Source: Paracyclopina nana
Lineage: Eukaryota; Arthropoda; Copepoda; Cyclopoida; Cyclopettidae
Assembly: GCA_019096065.1 (NCBI GenBank)
Contig: JAGUCH010000009.1
Location: forward strand, 2,862,001 to 2,926,000
Direction: 5' to 3'
Length of the DNA: 64,000 nucleotides
Below the pieces are notes generated by a model. That model was given only the letters and a program-made list of their open reading frames with translations, was not told where the DNA came from and ran no database searches. Shown here piece after piece: positions 12,943-23,805 of the stretch. How positions within the stretch are numbered: position 1 is the first letter of the stretch; each line of letters starts with the position of its first letter. A program made the translations under genes and the position numbers.

Positions 12943-12950
12943 TTTATATA
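12943..12950 (-). promoter_or_regulatory. TATA box of the beta/gamma-crystallin-like gene
   Basis: TATATAAA on the minus strand lies 46 nt upstream of the ATG at 12897. A transcription start about 30 nt downstream would leave a leader of about 20 nt and makes the 12897 ATG the first one in the message. Confidence 0.65.
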
Positions 12951-14077
12951 GCGGCTGAGCGTATCCGGGAAACTGATTATTTTCTCTGCTAAGTAGGAAA
13001 AACCCAGCAACAATTCTGACATATTTTTAAAATAAAGTCATGTGATAAATAGCTTATGGCTATCTTACAAATTAGAAAAGTTCGGAACATTTGAGTCTTT
13101 GGTCACTCAACCTTAACTGCAAATGCTTGATGCATTCTTTAGGGTTCACACAAATTAAAAGTGACTTTTTTTCAGTTTGTAATTTCACCCTGTAATTGTC
13201 TTTGGTCAGTTTCAATTACTTAAGTGTAAGAGTGTTGTCTGAAAACATAGACGAAGTTGAACGTAAACTGAAGAGCAAATCAAGGTTGTTGCTATGTAGA
13301 AGACGAAAATAGGCATCTTGGGACTCACTTAGCTTTCAAACCCGAGGGAAATTAAATAAAACTTCCAGAATAATTTAGGGAGCAGCATTTTAATTCAGGT
13401 GTATAGTATTATGTTTATATTCAGGACTTAAAAGGCAAAGCTGTTCATCTGCAATAACTGGGGAAAAAGTAATAACTAGGCAAAGAAGTGAGTAAATGAC
13501 GAAGAGAGAGAAAGCATTGAAAGCTCTCTGCACAGCACGAGAAATCTATTTAGGTGATAAAATTAAAAACACAATTTGGAATAGTATTCCTCGTCACACT
13601 CCCTTAAATATAAAGATTATATTAAGGGCGAAACATGCAGTTTCCAAGAAGAATAAAATAATTCGAGTATTTTTCGAATCGACAAATTTCTGCCAATGTA
13701 CGACAGTGGGTTATGTAGTTTTGGAAGAGAGTGCAACGCACTAAGTTAGCAAAATGGGAGTGATGTGCAAAGTCATAGCAATTATGTAATAAGTGGATAA
13801 AAAAGGCCATTTTTACACTTTTTTGGAGCAATTGATAAGATAAGGTAAGCAGGAAAAGAGATTTTCTCGGAAGAGCTTTCTTTTGGGTATAAGGTAATCT
13901 TAATAGAAGAAATCTTTACGCAAGAATTACAAGAAAAAAGAACTCTGCTCTCATGCAGGTTCAGTCGTAGTGAAACTTCACTATAAGAAATATTACCTGC
14001 TGAGTTTAATTTAAAAGTTGCTCTCCCATTGTATTTTTCAGAATTAGTATTAAGCAATTTGTGTCGTGAGTGTCATA
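12951..14077. other. Intergenic region; acceptor of an untranslated exon near its end
   Basis: No coding exon is supported between the TATA promoter and the next gene. A T-rich tract followed by CAG ending at 14041 is a plausible acceptor opening the exon that carries the ATG at 14078, so the plus-strand gene probably has an untranslated first exon somewhere in this interval. Confidence 0.4.
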
Positions 14078-15099
14078 ATGTCTACACACGATTTAAGAGA
14101 CAAGCTGGATGGAATCCATGCTATCACTAAATTTGACACAGTGTACCCCGAAAACATCTCCCGTCTGCACAGAGGAAACACAAAGGTAAACAAATGTATG
14201 TGACCCGTGTGCCGAGCCGTTGCACTCATCGCGAGGCCTAAACAAAAAATCTTAGAGCTCGCAGGAAATGAAAAGGGATTTTTTGATCCTCTTGCTTGTG
14301 GTGAAAACCTTGAAAAGCGATGACGGAAAATTAGATTTTTGGCCTTGCTCAGTCTATTTATATGACGACTTTTCTTGTGCTTTCTCCCCTCGTACAGAAA
14401 AGCATATAAAGTTGGGCTTTCTTTTTTTTACGAAATTGAAGCTTCATCACCCTTGAGTTGCGTAAAATGTATGTGACGATTTCTTTTTTTTTTGTAGATT
14501 GTGATAGAAACATGTCCGCAGAATTATTTGAGGAAGAACAAAAAAAACCTGGATAGGCGAGGCAGATTCCGGACTCAGCCCATCACTTTCATGGAGATAA
14601 AGGTATGCTCTTGGACAAAAAAGAGGCCAAGTTGTTTGAAAATCTATGGTCTTTTTAGGAAGTCGATGAAGAATCCGGATCGACTCCCAAAGATTCAGAC
14701 TTGCCAGCCCAATTGAGGAATTCTTCAGATCAACTTTTATGCACATCAAGTGAAAACTTACCCGACTCGGTTGTGAACTTGAGATCCAGATCAGAAATGG
14801 ATCTCAAGGAGTGTGGAGCATCAAGATCTTCCAAATCGTTTCAATTCCACCTTCATCATCAGCAGAAGAGAAGATCAGCCAACTTGGAGGTACCCAGACT
14901 CGTTGATGATGAGGAAGATGATGAGGTGCCCAAAGATGAAGTGGAGGACACGGTGGGCTTTATGCAGGCTCCGACAACTTTGCTGCATCACCAATTGGCT
15001 CCCAATGCTCCACTGGTCAATCCCCTGTGGAGATCATCTTCCACCAACAACACTGAGCTTTTTCCACAGAGTTTTTCATTCAATCCCAAATCCAACTAG
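14078..15099 (+). CDS. Unrecognised 217-residue protein, charged and Ser-rich
   Basis: Three exons, 14078-14185, 14498-14602 and 14659-15099, all phase 0, with consensus GT-AG junctions (introns of 312 and 56 nt). The protein starts MSTHDLRDKLDGIHAITKFD. The second exon is basic (RKNKKNLDRRGRFRTQPITF), and the third turns acidic (EVDEESGS) and is then rich in Ser, His and Leu, with an Asp/Glu cluster DDEEDDE near its middle. There is no signal peptide, membrane segment or zinc motif, so it is probably intracellular. I do not recognise the family. The clean phase-0 exon structure and the compositional domains argue that it is a real gene. It is convergent with cyclin A, with the two 3' ends about 75 nt apart. 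Confidence 0.72.
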
Positions 15100-15172
15100 T
15101 AATATGCACATTTTTAATACGACTAATATATACAAATAATAATAGAACGGCTTTTTTTTTTGAAGAAATCTG

Positions 15173-15178
15173 TTTATT
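15173..15178 (-). terminator. Polyadenylation signal of cyclin A
   Basis: AATAAA on the minus strand, 261 nt past the cyclin A stop codon. It is the first such signal downstream and sits just beyond the 3' end of the convergent plus-strand gene. Confidence 0.6.
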
Positions 15179-15438
15179 TACAACAGCTAAGGTGATCAAA
15201 AATGGCAGTGAATTGAGATCAAGAGAAAACGGTCAGGTTTAATAATAATATCGTCCTCTTCTTCCACAACTTTCTATAATTAATTACTAACTCAAAAATG
15301 AACTGAGTTTGGATGTGTGGTGTGCTGGATGAATCTTCTCGTTAGATCATGCTAACTTTAACAAAATAATAAGGCTAATAATCGAGATAGTCAAGGGAAG
15401 AGAAGAAGAAATTCTGCTTTTGTTGTGAGTGAGTTCAA

Positions 15439-17440
15439 TCAAAAAATAGGAGTCGGCTTCACATCTGACACGCTGAAGTACCTGCAACACAAAATTTGCA
15501 TGAGCAAACTGGCCAAATTCGATCGTAGGAACTTTTCTATGGACATGCGATTCTTACTTGGCATTTTTGTACTTTTCACGAACAGCTTGTTGGGTCATGT
15601 CTTGGGCAGCCTCGAAGGTCTCGTGCAGTCGAATCAAGCACTCCTTGAAGTCGTCCACGTGGTAGCCCGTTTTGGCCTCCATGCTCTCTTCCCAGGCCGC
15701 AAGGCCCAGTGTGTGTCTCGAAAGGGCCACAGCTGCTGAGGCCACGACCGAGGGAGCAAAGGCCAAAAAGGCCTCTCCATCGATGAGGGTAAGCTCAGTG
15801 AGGTATTGTGCCAAGGCTGTGGCCTTGGGTCCGCAGCCTGACAGCTGAGCAATGTGGTTGACGAAAAAGTGCGCGGTCGGTGGGGCAGCCTCGAAGTTGA
15901 GGACACCGAGGACGAGCTGCTCCATGCGAAGTACCTGACGTTTCGAGTACGTGTCGTCCGTGATGTAGCAAAATTCGGTCACATCGGGCGGGTAAACTTC
16001 CTCGTATTTCCTACATTGAACAAAGTCATCATAATGGGGAGCAAAATGCCAACTAACTAGGGTGATTAACTCACGCTGCAATGAACATGCACGCAGTGCC
16101 GACCAGCTGTAATTTGGCCCTCTGCACCGACATGAGGCTGAGAAATCTGTCGATGTAGTTGACAGCCAAAAATAGCGTCTCAGTGTGAAGCTTGTACTCC
16201 TCGCCGACCTCGACTAGCCAGTCGATCAAAATGGATCGCATCGTAAAGGTAATGTCAGGTTGCTTCGTCATGTAGTTCCACTTGGGCAAGTAGTTCACCT
16301 TCAATGGGATCGTGAGCAAGAGGCCACAAAATCATGCGGATTTGTACTACTTACCTCCCGTTCAATCATGCCCTTGAGGATGTCAACGGCATACTCGGCG
16401 TTGACAGCCTCGTCCACCAAATAGCTGAGGTCGAGCTCGGCCTCGGCGACGTCCTCCTCGGCAGCGGCCCCATCAGCAGAGTTGGGATTGGGGATCACAA
16501 GGTGATCATCCTCGACGATATCGAGGTCGTCATCACAGTCATCATCTTCGTTGGTTGTCACGGACGAAATGGACTCGTTGTTGCGGAACTCCGAGGCCGA
16601 GGCCTTAGAATAAAGGGCATACGGGTCACTGATGGGAGGTTGTATTTGTGGTTGCTCAAGGACGCGGCTGCAAAGCGAGCTGCTGACTACACAAGGCGAC
16701 GAGGAGGCCAAAGGCTGAGGTGGTGGCCTTTGCGGCACAGGAGGTGGAGGAGGCCACACAGTCTTGCTGAATTTTGGAGGCCGATTTTCATCGTTGTTGT
16801 GGCCGAGTGTCGTCGATGAGGAGGCTGCCGATGTGTCTTGAAACACGGAGAAACCATGCTGCAAATCAACGAAATATGATTATACCTTCAGAGATGAACA
16901 GTGCTAATATTTGCTTTGTAGGATTAAGGGCGGGGTAAAATGAAAAAAGGGCTATATTTCGAATCCCTATTTCATTCTCCTGAATTTTTCAAATCAAAGT
17001 AAATAGCCTTAATAAAACAGCGAAGCATCTGAAAAATCAGCAATATTAATTGTATAATAGAGTGGATTTTTGTGGTTAAGAATAAAAGGATTCCAAGTAT
17101 TTATCCTTTCATGGAATGGCAAAGGTTCAACGTCCTTTTGAATAGATGGTGGGATGAATTGACCGCATCATCATCATCATCAACACAGAAGCAAAAGGTT
17201 GACCTGAGCAGTTGACCGGCTCGCAGCAGTACGCGCGGTCAAACCAAAAATAGCATCCCTTTGATCATCGGGGGTCAACGCTCGATTCTGCAAATTCCTA
17301 TATTGGTAGGTAGTTACCTTTCTGGCGCCTTGGACTTGGAGGTTTTGCCGGTTGTTCTGGCTGCTCGTCATGTCCCTCAAAGGCCGCCGAAGGCCGCCCA
17401 GAGCGGCGTTGTTTCTGAAGGCTCCACCCCGGTTCTCCAT
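15439..17440 (-). CDS. CCNA: Cyclin A
   Basis: Cyclin A activates CDK1/CDK2 in S phase and G2/M. Exons: 17440-17204, 16858-16355, 16298-16075, 16010-15558 and 15481-15439; introns of 345, 56, 64 and 76 nt. The sum is 486 residues (human cyclin A2 is 432). RRPLRDMTS at residues 18-26 resembles the RxxL destruction box, and the second exon has NDENRPP then a long acidic, Pro-rich low-complexity region. The cyclin box follows: [18 protein letters not shown] (hydrophobic patch), [11 protein letters not shown], then [12 protein letters not shown] across an intron. The C-terminal fold ends with [15 protein letters not shown], where the last 14 residues come from a tiny final exon. The start is the first ATG in frame. 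Bases 17288-17317 resemble a 30-nt in-frame intron in exon 1; excising them would remove 10 residues. Confidence 0.95.
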
Positions 17441-17504
17441 GGTGTAATCGTCTTCTTCTTCTTCAATTAAAAAAGGCCGAAAAAGTACTTGAAAGCCTTG
17501 AAAA

Positions 17505-17515
17505 TTGGGCGCCAA
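17505..17515 (-). promoter_or_regulatory. Possible E2F-type site upstream of cyclin A
   Basis: The minus strand reads TTGGCGCCCAA 65-75 nt upstream of the cyclin A ATG, close to the E2F core TTTSSCGC and nearly palindromic. E2F control is known for cyclin A genes in animals; here it is only a motif match. The flanking 17.5-17.85 kb is CpG-rich, as expected for a housekeeping promoter. Confidence 0.3.
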
Positions 17516-20508
17516 CGACCGCGGCCTTTTTTGCCAGGTTCACCTCCTCCTCGGGGCCGAAGCAAGCTAGGTGAATAGCGTGGAATGGTGTGGCCTTCGC
17601 TGCAACAATTCTCCACCCAATATGTCTTCCCGATTGTTCTCAGTTCGTCGACTAACCGTTGAGATCGCGAAGGAAGCTGGCTCCAATTTTACGTTTTACC
17701 GCCGGCCGGCGCAAAGCTCACTTCGAATTTCGCTCGCTCGCAAACCGTTTTGACAGCTGCACACGGCTGAGAGCGCTCCACGGCAATGCGGGGCAAAACG
17801 GGCGAAGCGAAATGGCCGCAGCGAAGCTCGGCTTCCAATATTTTCTATCTTGAATTTAACGACTTGCGATTTGACGCATTTTTAAAATAGGCAACTCGCC
17901 ATTCTCAGTATTTTGCGCGTAACCTAGTTTTTAACGATCTTTTTATGGAATGGCTGTCTTGTTTCGATAATTTCAGCGCGTCATTATTTGATCCATTAAT
18001 TTATTTGGGTTCCATCTCGCGGAAAGGTGATTGAGGGTCATTAGCGATAAACGCGGCGTTTGATGGCTATTTGATGATGAGAAGAGAATGGGTGGATCTC
18101 TCCCTTGGGTAACTCATCTATTTTCATCAAATTATATTTTTTAAGCATGGTGCCTCGATGCGGAGCTAGGAAAATAACGTCTTGGGAAGTGGCAATTAGC
18201 GTTCAAGCCGCGGAATAAGCTCTGACGGGAAACCGTGCCTTAACCGCCATTCCGCTCGGCCCGAAGGCAATGCTTTCGGCAGCTACGGACTCGGGTCGAC
18301 TCACTCGACTGATCCGCGGCGCGTCCGCCTTTGGACGCGGCGCACGGGAAAATTCAAACAGTGCCGGGACGGCCGTCGTGTTCTTGGCAGTTCTCACTTT
18401 CGTTGGGGTCGTTGAGGCCACACTGGGGCATGCGTCCTCAAAAGCCTCGCGCCTCGGGCCGCGTGCGCGAAAAAACGATTTCTTTTGCTTTCAGGCGAGG
18501 ATTGTGGATTTTTTAATAATATAATGGAAAGATCGCCCATCGTGGCTGACCGTTCTTCCATCTGCTTAGGAATGCAGTCCACCGTCGCCGGTTGACTTTT
18601 TTAAAGCCTTCTTTTTCAGTTGCTTCTGATGGTACCTGAAATCTTGGCATTTTTGGCGCTACAATGCCATTCATTGCCGCATGCGCCTTTTGTTTCCCAA
18701 CGGTGACAATGGCAATTTCCTATCGGAGCTGCGAGTCGTATCCTGCCAGCATTCAGTTTTGAGAAAGAAAAAAAAAGACTGCTTTTTCCCGGCCAGCAAA
18801 TAAAATTTCACGCTCCTCAAAACCCGAAAAGTTGTTTACCGTCCCCGTCGATGATTAATGCGAGATGGGCCAATAACTGAATGATAGTTCTCGAAAAATG
18901 CAGCCGGGTCCACCACCCAAAAAATGGTGGCCTCTTTTTTGGCGGAAAGCCAAGGTAGACAACGGGCAGATTATCATTATTGCCGACCAACGATACGTGC
19001 GCTAATGCTCGCATTTCCATGCCGTGGCCACGCTGGGGAACCCTCATGAAAATCCTCCCAAATGCATGGAAACGCGCGTTTGATGGGCTCGTTGCCCGCA
19101 GTGGCCATAAAGGCCAGCTGCTCGCGCGAACTTCAAATCCTCGATGGGGGAAATTCGACAAAACATCAGCAACGCGCATAAATCAATGAATGATGGAAGT
19201 TGCCTTTTCTCCTGGAGCCATTAAAACCATCGCAAATGCTAAAAGCATCTTGCCACGTTTGAGCTCCAGATGCTCCAAAATCGTTTCACTAACGTAAGAG
19301 CGTAACGAAAATTGACTCTCGGTCTCTTGGGCGTATTTTTGGCGGGAGAAGAAGCTCACCGAGCACACTGGGGCGAAACGATGAAAAACCATTCTATTTG
19401 CTTTCCGATTCCACAAAGTGACGCACTTAAAAAATTCCGCTTAAAGAATGCGAAAAGGGTAGCCCAAAAAACATCGCAAGTCCCATGGTGCTGCATTTTG
19501 AACGTAAACGGTTTCTTACGCAGATTATGATCTTCGCTATTGAAAAAGTCAGACTTTTTCCCAAAATGGCGGCCAGTTCGGGTAGGCCGTTGGCCACTGT
19601 GTGGTCTTTTATTTGGAGAATGAAGCGATCCAACGGCACTCCTTATTGCATGCCGGTCGACGTCAAAGAAAAATGCGCGAAACAACGGTAGCATTTTAGG
19701 GTTGACCGGCTCGTCTCGGACCCGCAGCGGTGGCCGCTCCAGCTGGAAAAGTAGGTGAAAGTTAAGAAGAACGAAATTCGAGCTTGTCTTGGCACACTGA
19801 CCTTTTGGACTCTCGTAATGCCAGACTCATGCGAAAAACATTATGTCAATCATAAAACGCGTTTGTTTACAATCCTTGCGCGCGAGCGCGCGCGCACGTG
19901 TCATCATCAGCTGAACTGATTGTTTTCGGCGCGTTTAGCAGCTTGGTGGCCCAGAGATGGAAAATTGGGAGCCGTTCACGTCAAATTCATCATTTGTTAG
20001 CACCGATGATGATGGCGAAAGAAGAGTTAATCTTGCTTATGGCAGCAGCAGCAGCATCTACTGTCATAAATACCACAAAAGCTCAGCTGTTATAATCTAA
20101 TCGTAAAAGCACCGACGACCAAAATTGACCTCCGAGGTCAACAGCCGATCATGCTAATAATGTGAATCATGAATTTTTTTTTCCACCTCTGAATTTTCTT
20201 TTGTATCTGCTTGGACAAAAGCTGTGGTTTTCATAACGGTCCAAAAAGAACCAATTTCCTAACTGAAATTTTCACTATCATTTACACCAAGACAGCTTAC
20301 TGCGTCCACCCCGGGGAAATTCGCAGCAGAGCCCTTTATGCTGTCTAATGCCATTTTTGGCCGAATTTTCCAATAGTGCGCGCCATGAGCTGACCGTCAT
20401 GCTGACCTGACCGTTCGTTATCTTTTGTACGCGGTGCAAATCGCTGAGTTCTTCTTCTACGCTCATAGCAGCAAAAATGATAATCTGATCAGTTCAGACA
20501 CTTTCAAT
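17516..20508. other. CpG-rich intergenic region upstream of cyclin A; no gene supported
   Basis: Base composition is less AT-rich than elsewhere, especially at 17.6-17.85 and 18.2-19.7 kb, with many short open frames but none with a domain, splice structure or consistent coding composition. A GC-alternating tract lies at about 19879-19900. This may be a shared promoter region or hold non-coding exons of an unseen gene. Confidence 0.35.
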
Positions 20509-20514
20509 TTTATT
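20509..20514 (-). terminator. Polyadenylation signal of the kelch-like gene
   Basis: AATAAA on the minus strand about 67 nt past the stop codon at 20581, at the usual spacing for a short 3' untranslated region. Confidence 0.6.
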
Positions 20515-20580
20515 TTCCTAATTCTATACACTAAATAAATTATAGGTTTTCTTTTCATAATTTTTTTTGAGGATTCGATA

Positions 20581-22139
20581 TTATTGGCATTTTGAGAAAG
20601 ATTCTGGCGCTTTAATAGCTGTGATGGGATAAGCGGACAAATTGGTTGCATCTCTCTCCCACAAACAAGTCAAGCAGCGCAGTCGGAAAATTTCCGTCTG
20701 CAAAGGGGCCAAGAGGTAGAGAGCATCGCCAAATGAGCTCATTCTTGGCTGCAAAATCCTGTAGGGCAGTTGAGGTCCCAATTGCCATTTCAAGGTGTTG
20801 AGATCGAGGATTTCAGTGGAGTCCAGTCCCACCTGGGTGCTGACCCCTCCAACCCCACCAGACACGACCACGTGGTCGGATCCAAGTTTTTCACAAGCTG
20901 CAAAGCTTCTGGCCTCTTTCAGCCTCGGTCCGGGCGAAAATGTTCGACTGCCCCAATCAAAAAAGAAGGTTGAGGCCATTGGCTTGTTATCTCGCCCCTG
21001 GCCACCAATAAGGATGGCAGTGGTCGCATTAAGGCTTAAAAAGCAAGGATTGTTCACAGCATTGGGCAAAGGCGGCCCTTGAGCGGTGACAGCGTTGGAA
21101 GCAATGTCCAGGAAAATGGAAGCATTTCCTCTTCCACCAGCGATGAAGAGAGTCCCATTGTTCTCTATGGAGGCTGCATCGAGTAAGTAAACATTGAGCG
21201 CGGTCGGTGTCCATGTAACGTCGTTGGGACTTAGGGTCAAGCAAGTGGACGACGGTTCAACGCAAATAACCAATTTTGAGGCCGAGGCGGACCAAGCTCC
21301 TGTGGCAAAGCCAATTGGCGATGGAAATGTGGGCACACTTTGACACGTCGAGTAGTCTTCAAAGTCTAGAGAAATACTCGGTTGGAATTGCTGAAGGATA
21401 ACCAGTTGGTCTGGAAATGACATAACAAATTAGCTCATATTTAGAGGGTGCATTTTTAATCGTAAATCATGCCTTTCATTGTGGCGGAGCTGGAATCGGC
21501 GTCCGTGGGCCTTAAATTGGGTTCTACACTTGACAATGTTGTTGTTGGATCTACAGAAGTAGTTAGAGTTGTAGTGGGATCTTCAGTAGCTTCTGATTTT
21601 GTTGTAGCATCTACAGTAGAAGAATCAGCATCTCTTGGTGTTGTGGTCATGTCGTAGGAATTTGTAGTGACGTCTATGCTATCAGTCGTTGTTGCAGGAT
21701 CTACATAGTCAAAAGTTGTGGAGTCGACAGTTGTAGTTGGTCCAGGAGTGAAAGGATTCGATTGCATTTTCCTTCCTAATCTTGACAAGCAGCTATTGTG
21801 AATTTTTCCACAAGCATCGCTATTTTGGGGCCAAGAGCTGTACTTTTCAGTGCAAACAAAGAATAAGTAAATGCAGTCATCTATCAAGTAGAAAATATTT
21901 AAGCTCATTAATGAACTTTGAGAGGTAATGTCAACCGCTTACAAATTGACGTTTCTGGGAAGTTGATGGTTTCAACGGGCCAGGAATTTACATGAGGTGG
22001 CACAAAATTGGCTGTTTCTACACTCCATTCAGCTGTTACAGCCACTAAAAAATTAAACCAACAAATACATTAATATACCTGAGGCAAAATTGAATTACTC
22101 ACAAAGTTGAGAGGCCAACATCACTGTTATGCCCAACAT
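20581..22139 (-). CDS. Secreted Thr-rich protein with kelch-like repeats
   Basis: Exons: 22139-22103, 22044-21943, 21880-21473 and 21410-20581 give 458 residues. The signal peptide is MLGITVMLASQLLAVTAEWS. An ATG 11 codons further upstream (22172) is rejected as start because a TATA box lies only 10 nt before it. After a Cys-containing segment (DCIYLFFVCTEKYSSWPQNS) comes a Thr/Ser/Asp-rich stretch with repeated DPTTT/DATT motifs, likely O-glycosylated. The last exon carries kelch-like blades: LFIAGGRGNASIFLD, ILIGGQGRDNKPMAS and VVVSGGVGGVSTQVGLDSTE with following W and PGP/QLP turns. The junction of the third and fourth exons needs a GC-AG intron (AAAG|gcatga, 21411-21472). If that is wrong, the kelch part might be a separate frame from ATG 21423. 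Function unknown; likely extracellular. Confidence 0.72.
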
Positions 22140-22181
22140 GGCTGCACATGCACTGCGGTCTTTTAAAGACATCCTGCTTTT

Positions 22182-22190
22182 CTATTTATA
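22182..22190 (-). promoter_or_regulatory. TATA box of the secreted kelch-like gene
   Basis: TATAAATAG on the minus strand. With transcription starting about 28-30 nt downstream (near 22160), the ATG at 22172 would be outside the message and the ATG at 22139 becomes the first. The element therefore decides the start call of the downstream gene. Confidence 0.55.
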
Positions 22191-23805
22191 ACCAAAAAAT
22201 TGGGGAAAATCTCCCCTGACACTGGGGCGTTCAATTTGTATCGAATTTTTAGCTATCAAATGAAATATTCAATTTCCCTGCTCAATTAGCGCTTCGCATT
22301 TGTAGACTCAATTATTTGGAATCAAAAGCTAATGTGACTTGAATTCGTTTTTACAGCCTTTTTTAAGGAGAACATTTAGATGGAAATCGAGCGGTCAAAG
22401 ATTGCGTCAGAGCTGGCCTTCGATCTGTCATTCGAGATTCCGAACATTTAAGTCTTTGGTTGGATGACTTTGTGAGGATATCAAATCACAGTTGACTAGA
22501 CAATTTCGATTCTTGAGCCATCGCCCCCAAAAATGACTACAAATGCCTATTTTCCTTTTTTTACAAAATAATAAAATAAAATACAATTTCAGCATGCATG
22601 AAAGTACGATGACATATTCAACTCATCCTAGTAATTAATGACATGTAGAATTTTACCCGCGATTTTTATTTTAGCGATGCAAGGTTGCGTGTGGCACGGT
22701 GCTAAAGTTCCGATAAAAAGGCGGTAGCCTGAATTGCTGGAAAATAAAGGAGAATATTTATGCTTTCTTGACCTTGCAATAGCCTCGTAAGCTTTCCCAG
22801 ACAAAAGCTTCTTCGAGATATGTTGTTGTTGTCAGGTCTGAAATTCAATACATTTCTCAAGAAGAGGGGAAAGAACAAAGCTTGGCCTCCTTGCAAGCTA
22901 AATATGCATTCAAGCCTTGCAATTTTATCATCTGCTGTGCTGCCTCGAAAAGCTTCAAAAATGCATAAAATGAAAAAATGGATCATGCTCGCAATTTTTG
23001 CGGGAAAATGGGCTTTTTTGTCATAGCTTACATCTTTTAGGTATAGATGAAAATGACGTCAAATGCAGGCCTGACCGTAGAGAACTAAAAGTCTCTACAA
23101 AATAAGGCTTTTTGTCATCTGCAGAAACATTTTTGACATGGTGGCTGCAGCGATATCACATGATACCCCCCACAACAGTCAGTCACGTGTTCGAGTACCA
23201 GCTAAGACCTCTCCAATCTAAAAGAGGACCATTGTTCGTTTATTTATCATTCAACGCACATCACAGCTATATATGTATGAAAGGTTGATGACGCATACAA
23301 AACAACGCAAAAAAAACAATTTCAATAGAAAGGCTGCTAAAAATATGCTGGTCTTTAACAACATTCAAAAATCTTCCGGGTCGGATGACGTCACGCCTCA
23401 AACCGGAAGCGTCAACAAAAAGCCACGTGGTCAAAGATGTAAACACTATTTTCTCGTTTCACTTACAACTAGCAATATTTTGTCCGTCTTGTTTCTGCAT
23501 TGGCTTTAATGCAAACAAAACAGCGTTGATCATGCGTCGCAAGGTTGCCACAGGTCATTAAAGGCCAAAAGACTTAGTTTTATCGATTCTTCTCACTGCA
23601 TGAATCATGGATCAACAGTTTATGCAACGTTCCGAGGGAGATGGTTTTTGTCCGAGCTTTTCTCCCTCAGCTAGTTCATAATATGATTGTGATTTTCGCG
23701 TTTTTTTGAGAGGCGCATCAGGGTGCAACTGGGTGGGTTGTTTTGAGGACAGGTTAATGCTGAAAGATGATCACGATGACAAGGTCCCAGTTACACCCAG
23801 TGACA
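22191..23805. other. Intergenic region with two TGACGTCA palindromes
   Basis: No coding exon is supported. Perfect CRE-type palindromes TGACGTCA occur at 23054-23061 and 23396-23403. The rest is AT-rich with unsupported short frames, including one of 78 codons near 23.3-23.5 kb that shows no domain. Confidence 0.4.

Noticed and set aside
16334..16819. 161-codon plus-strand frame
   Set aside because: Antisense shadow of the cyclin A second exon, which has domain and splice support.
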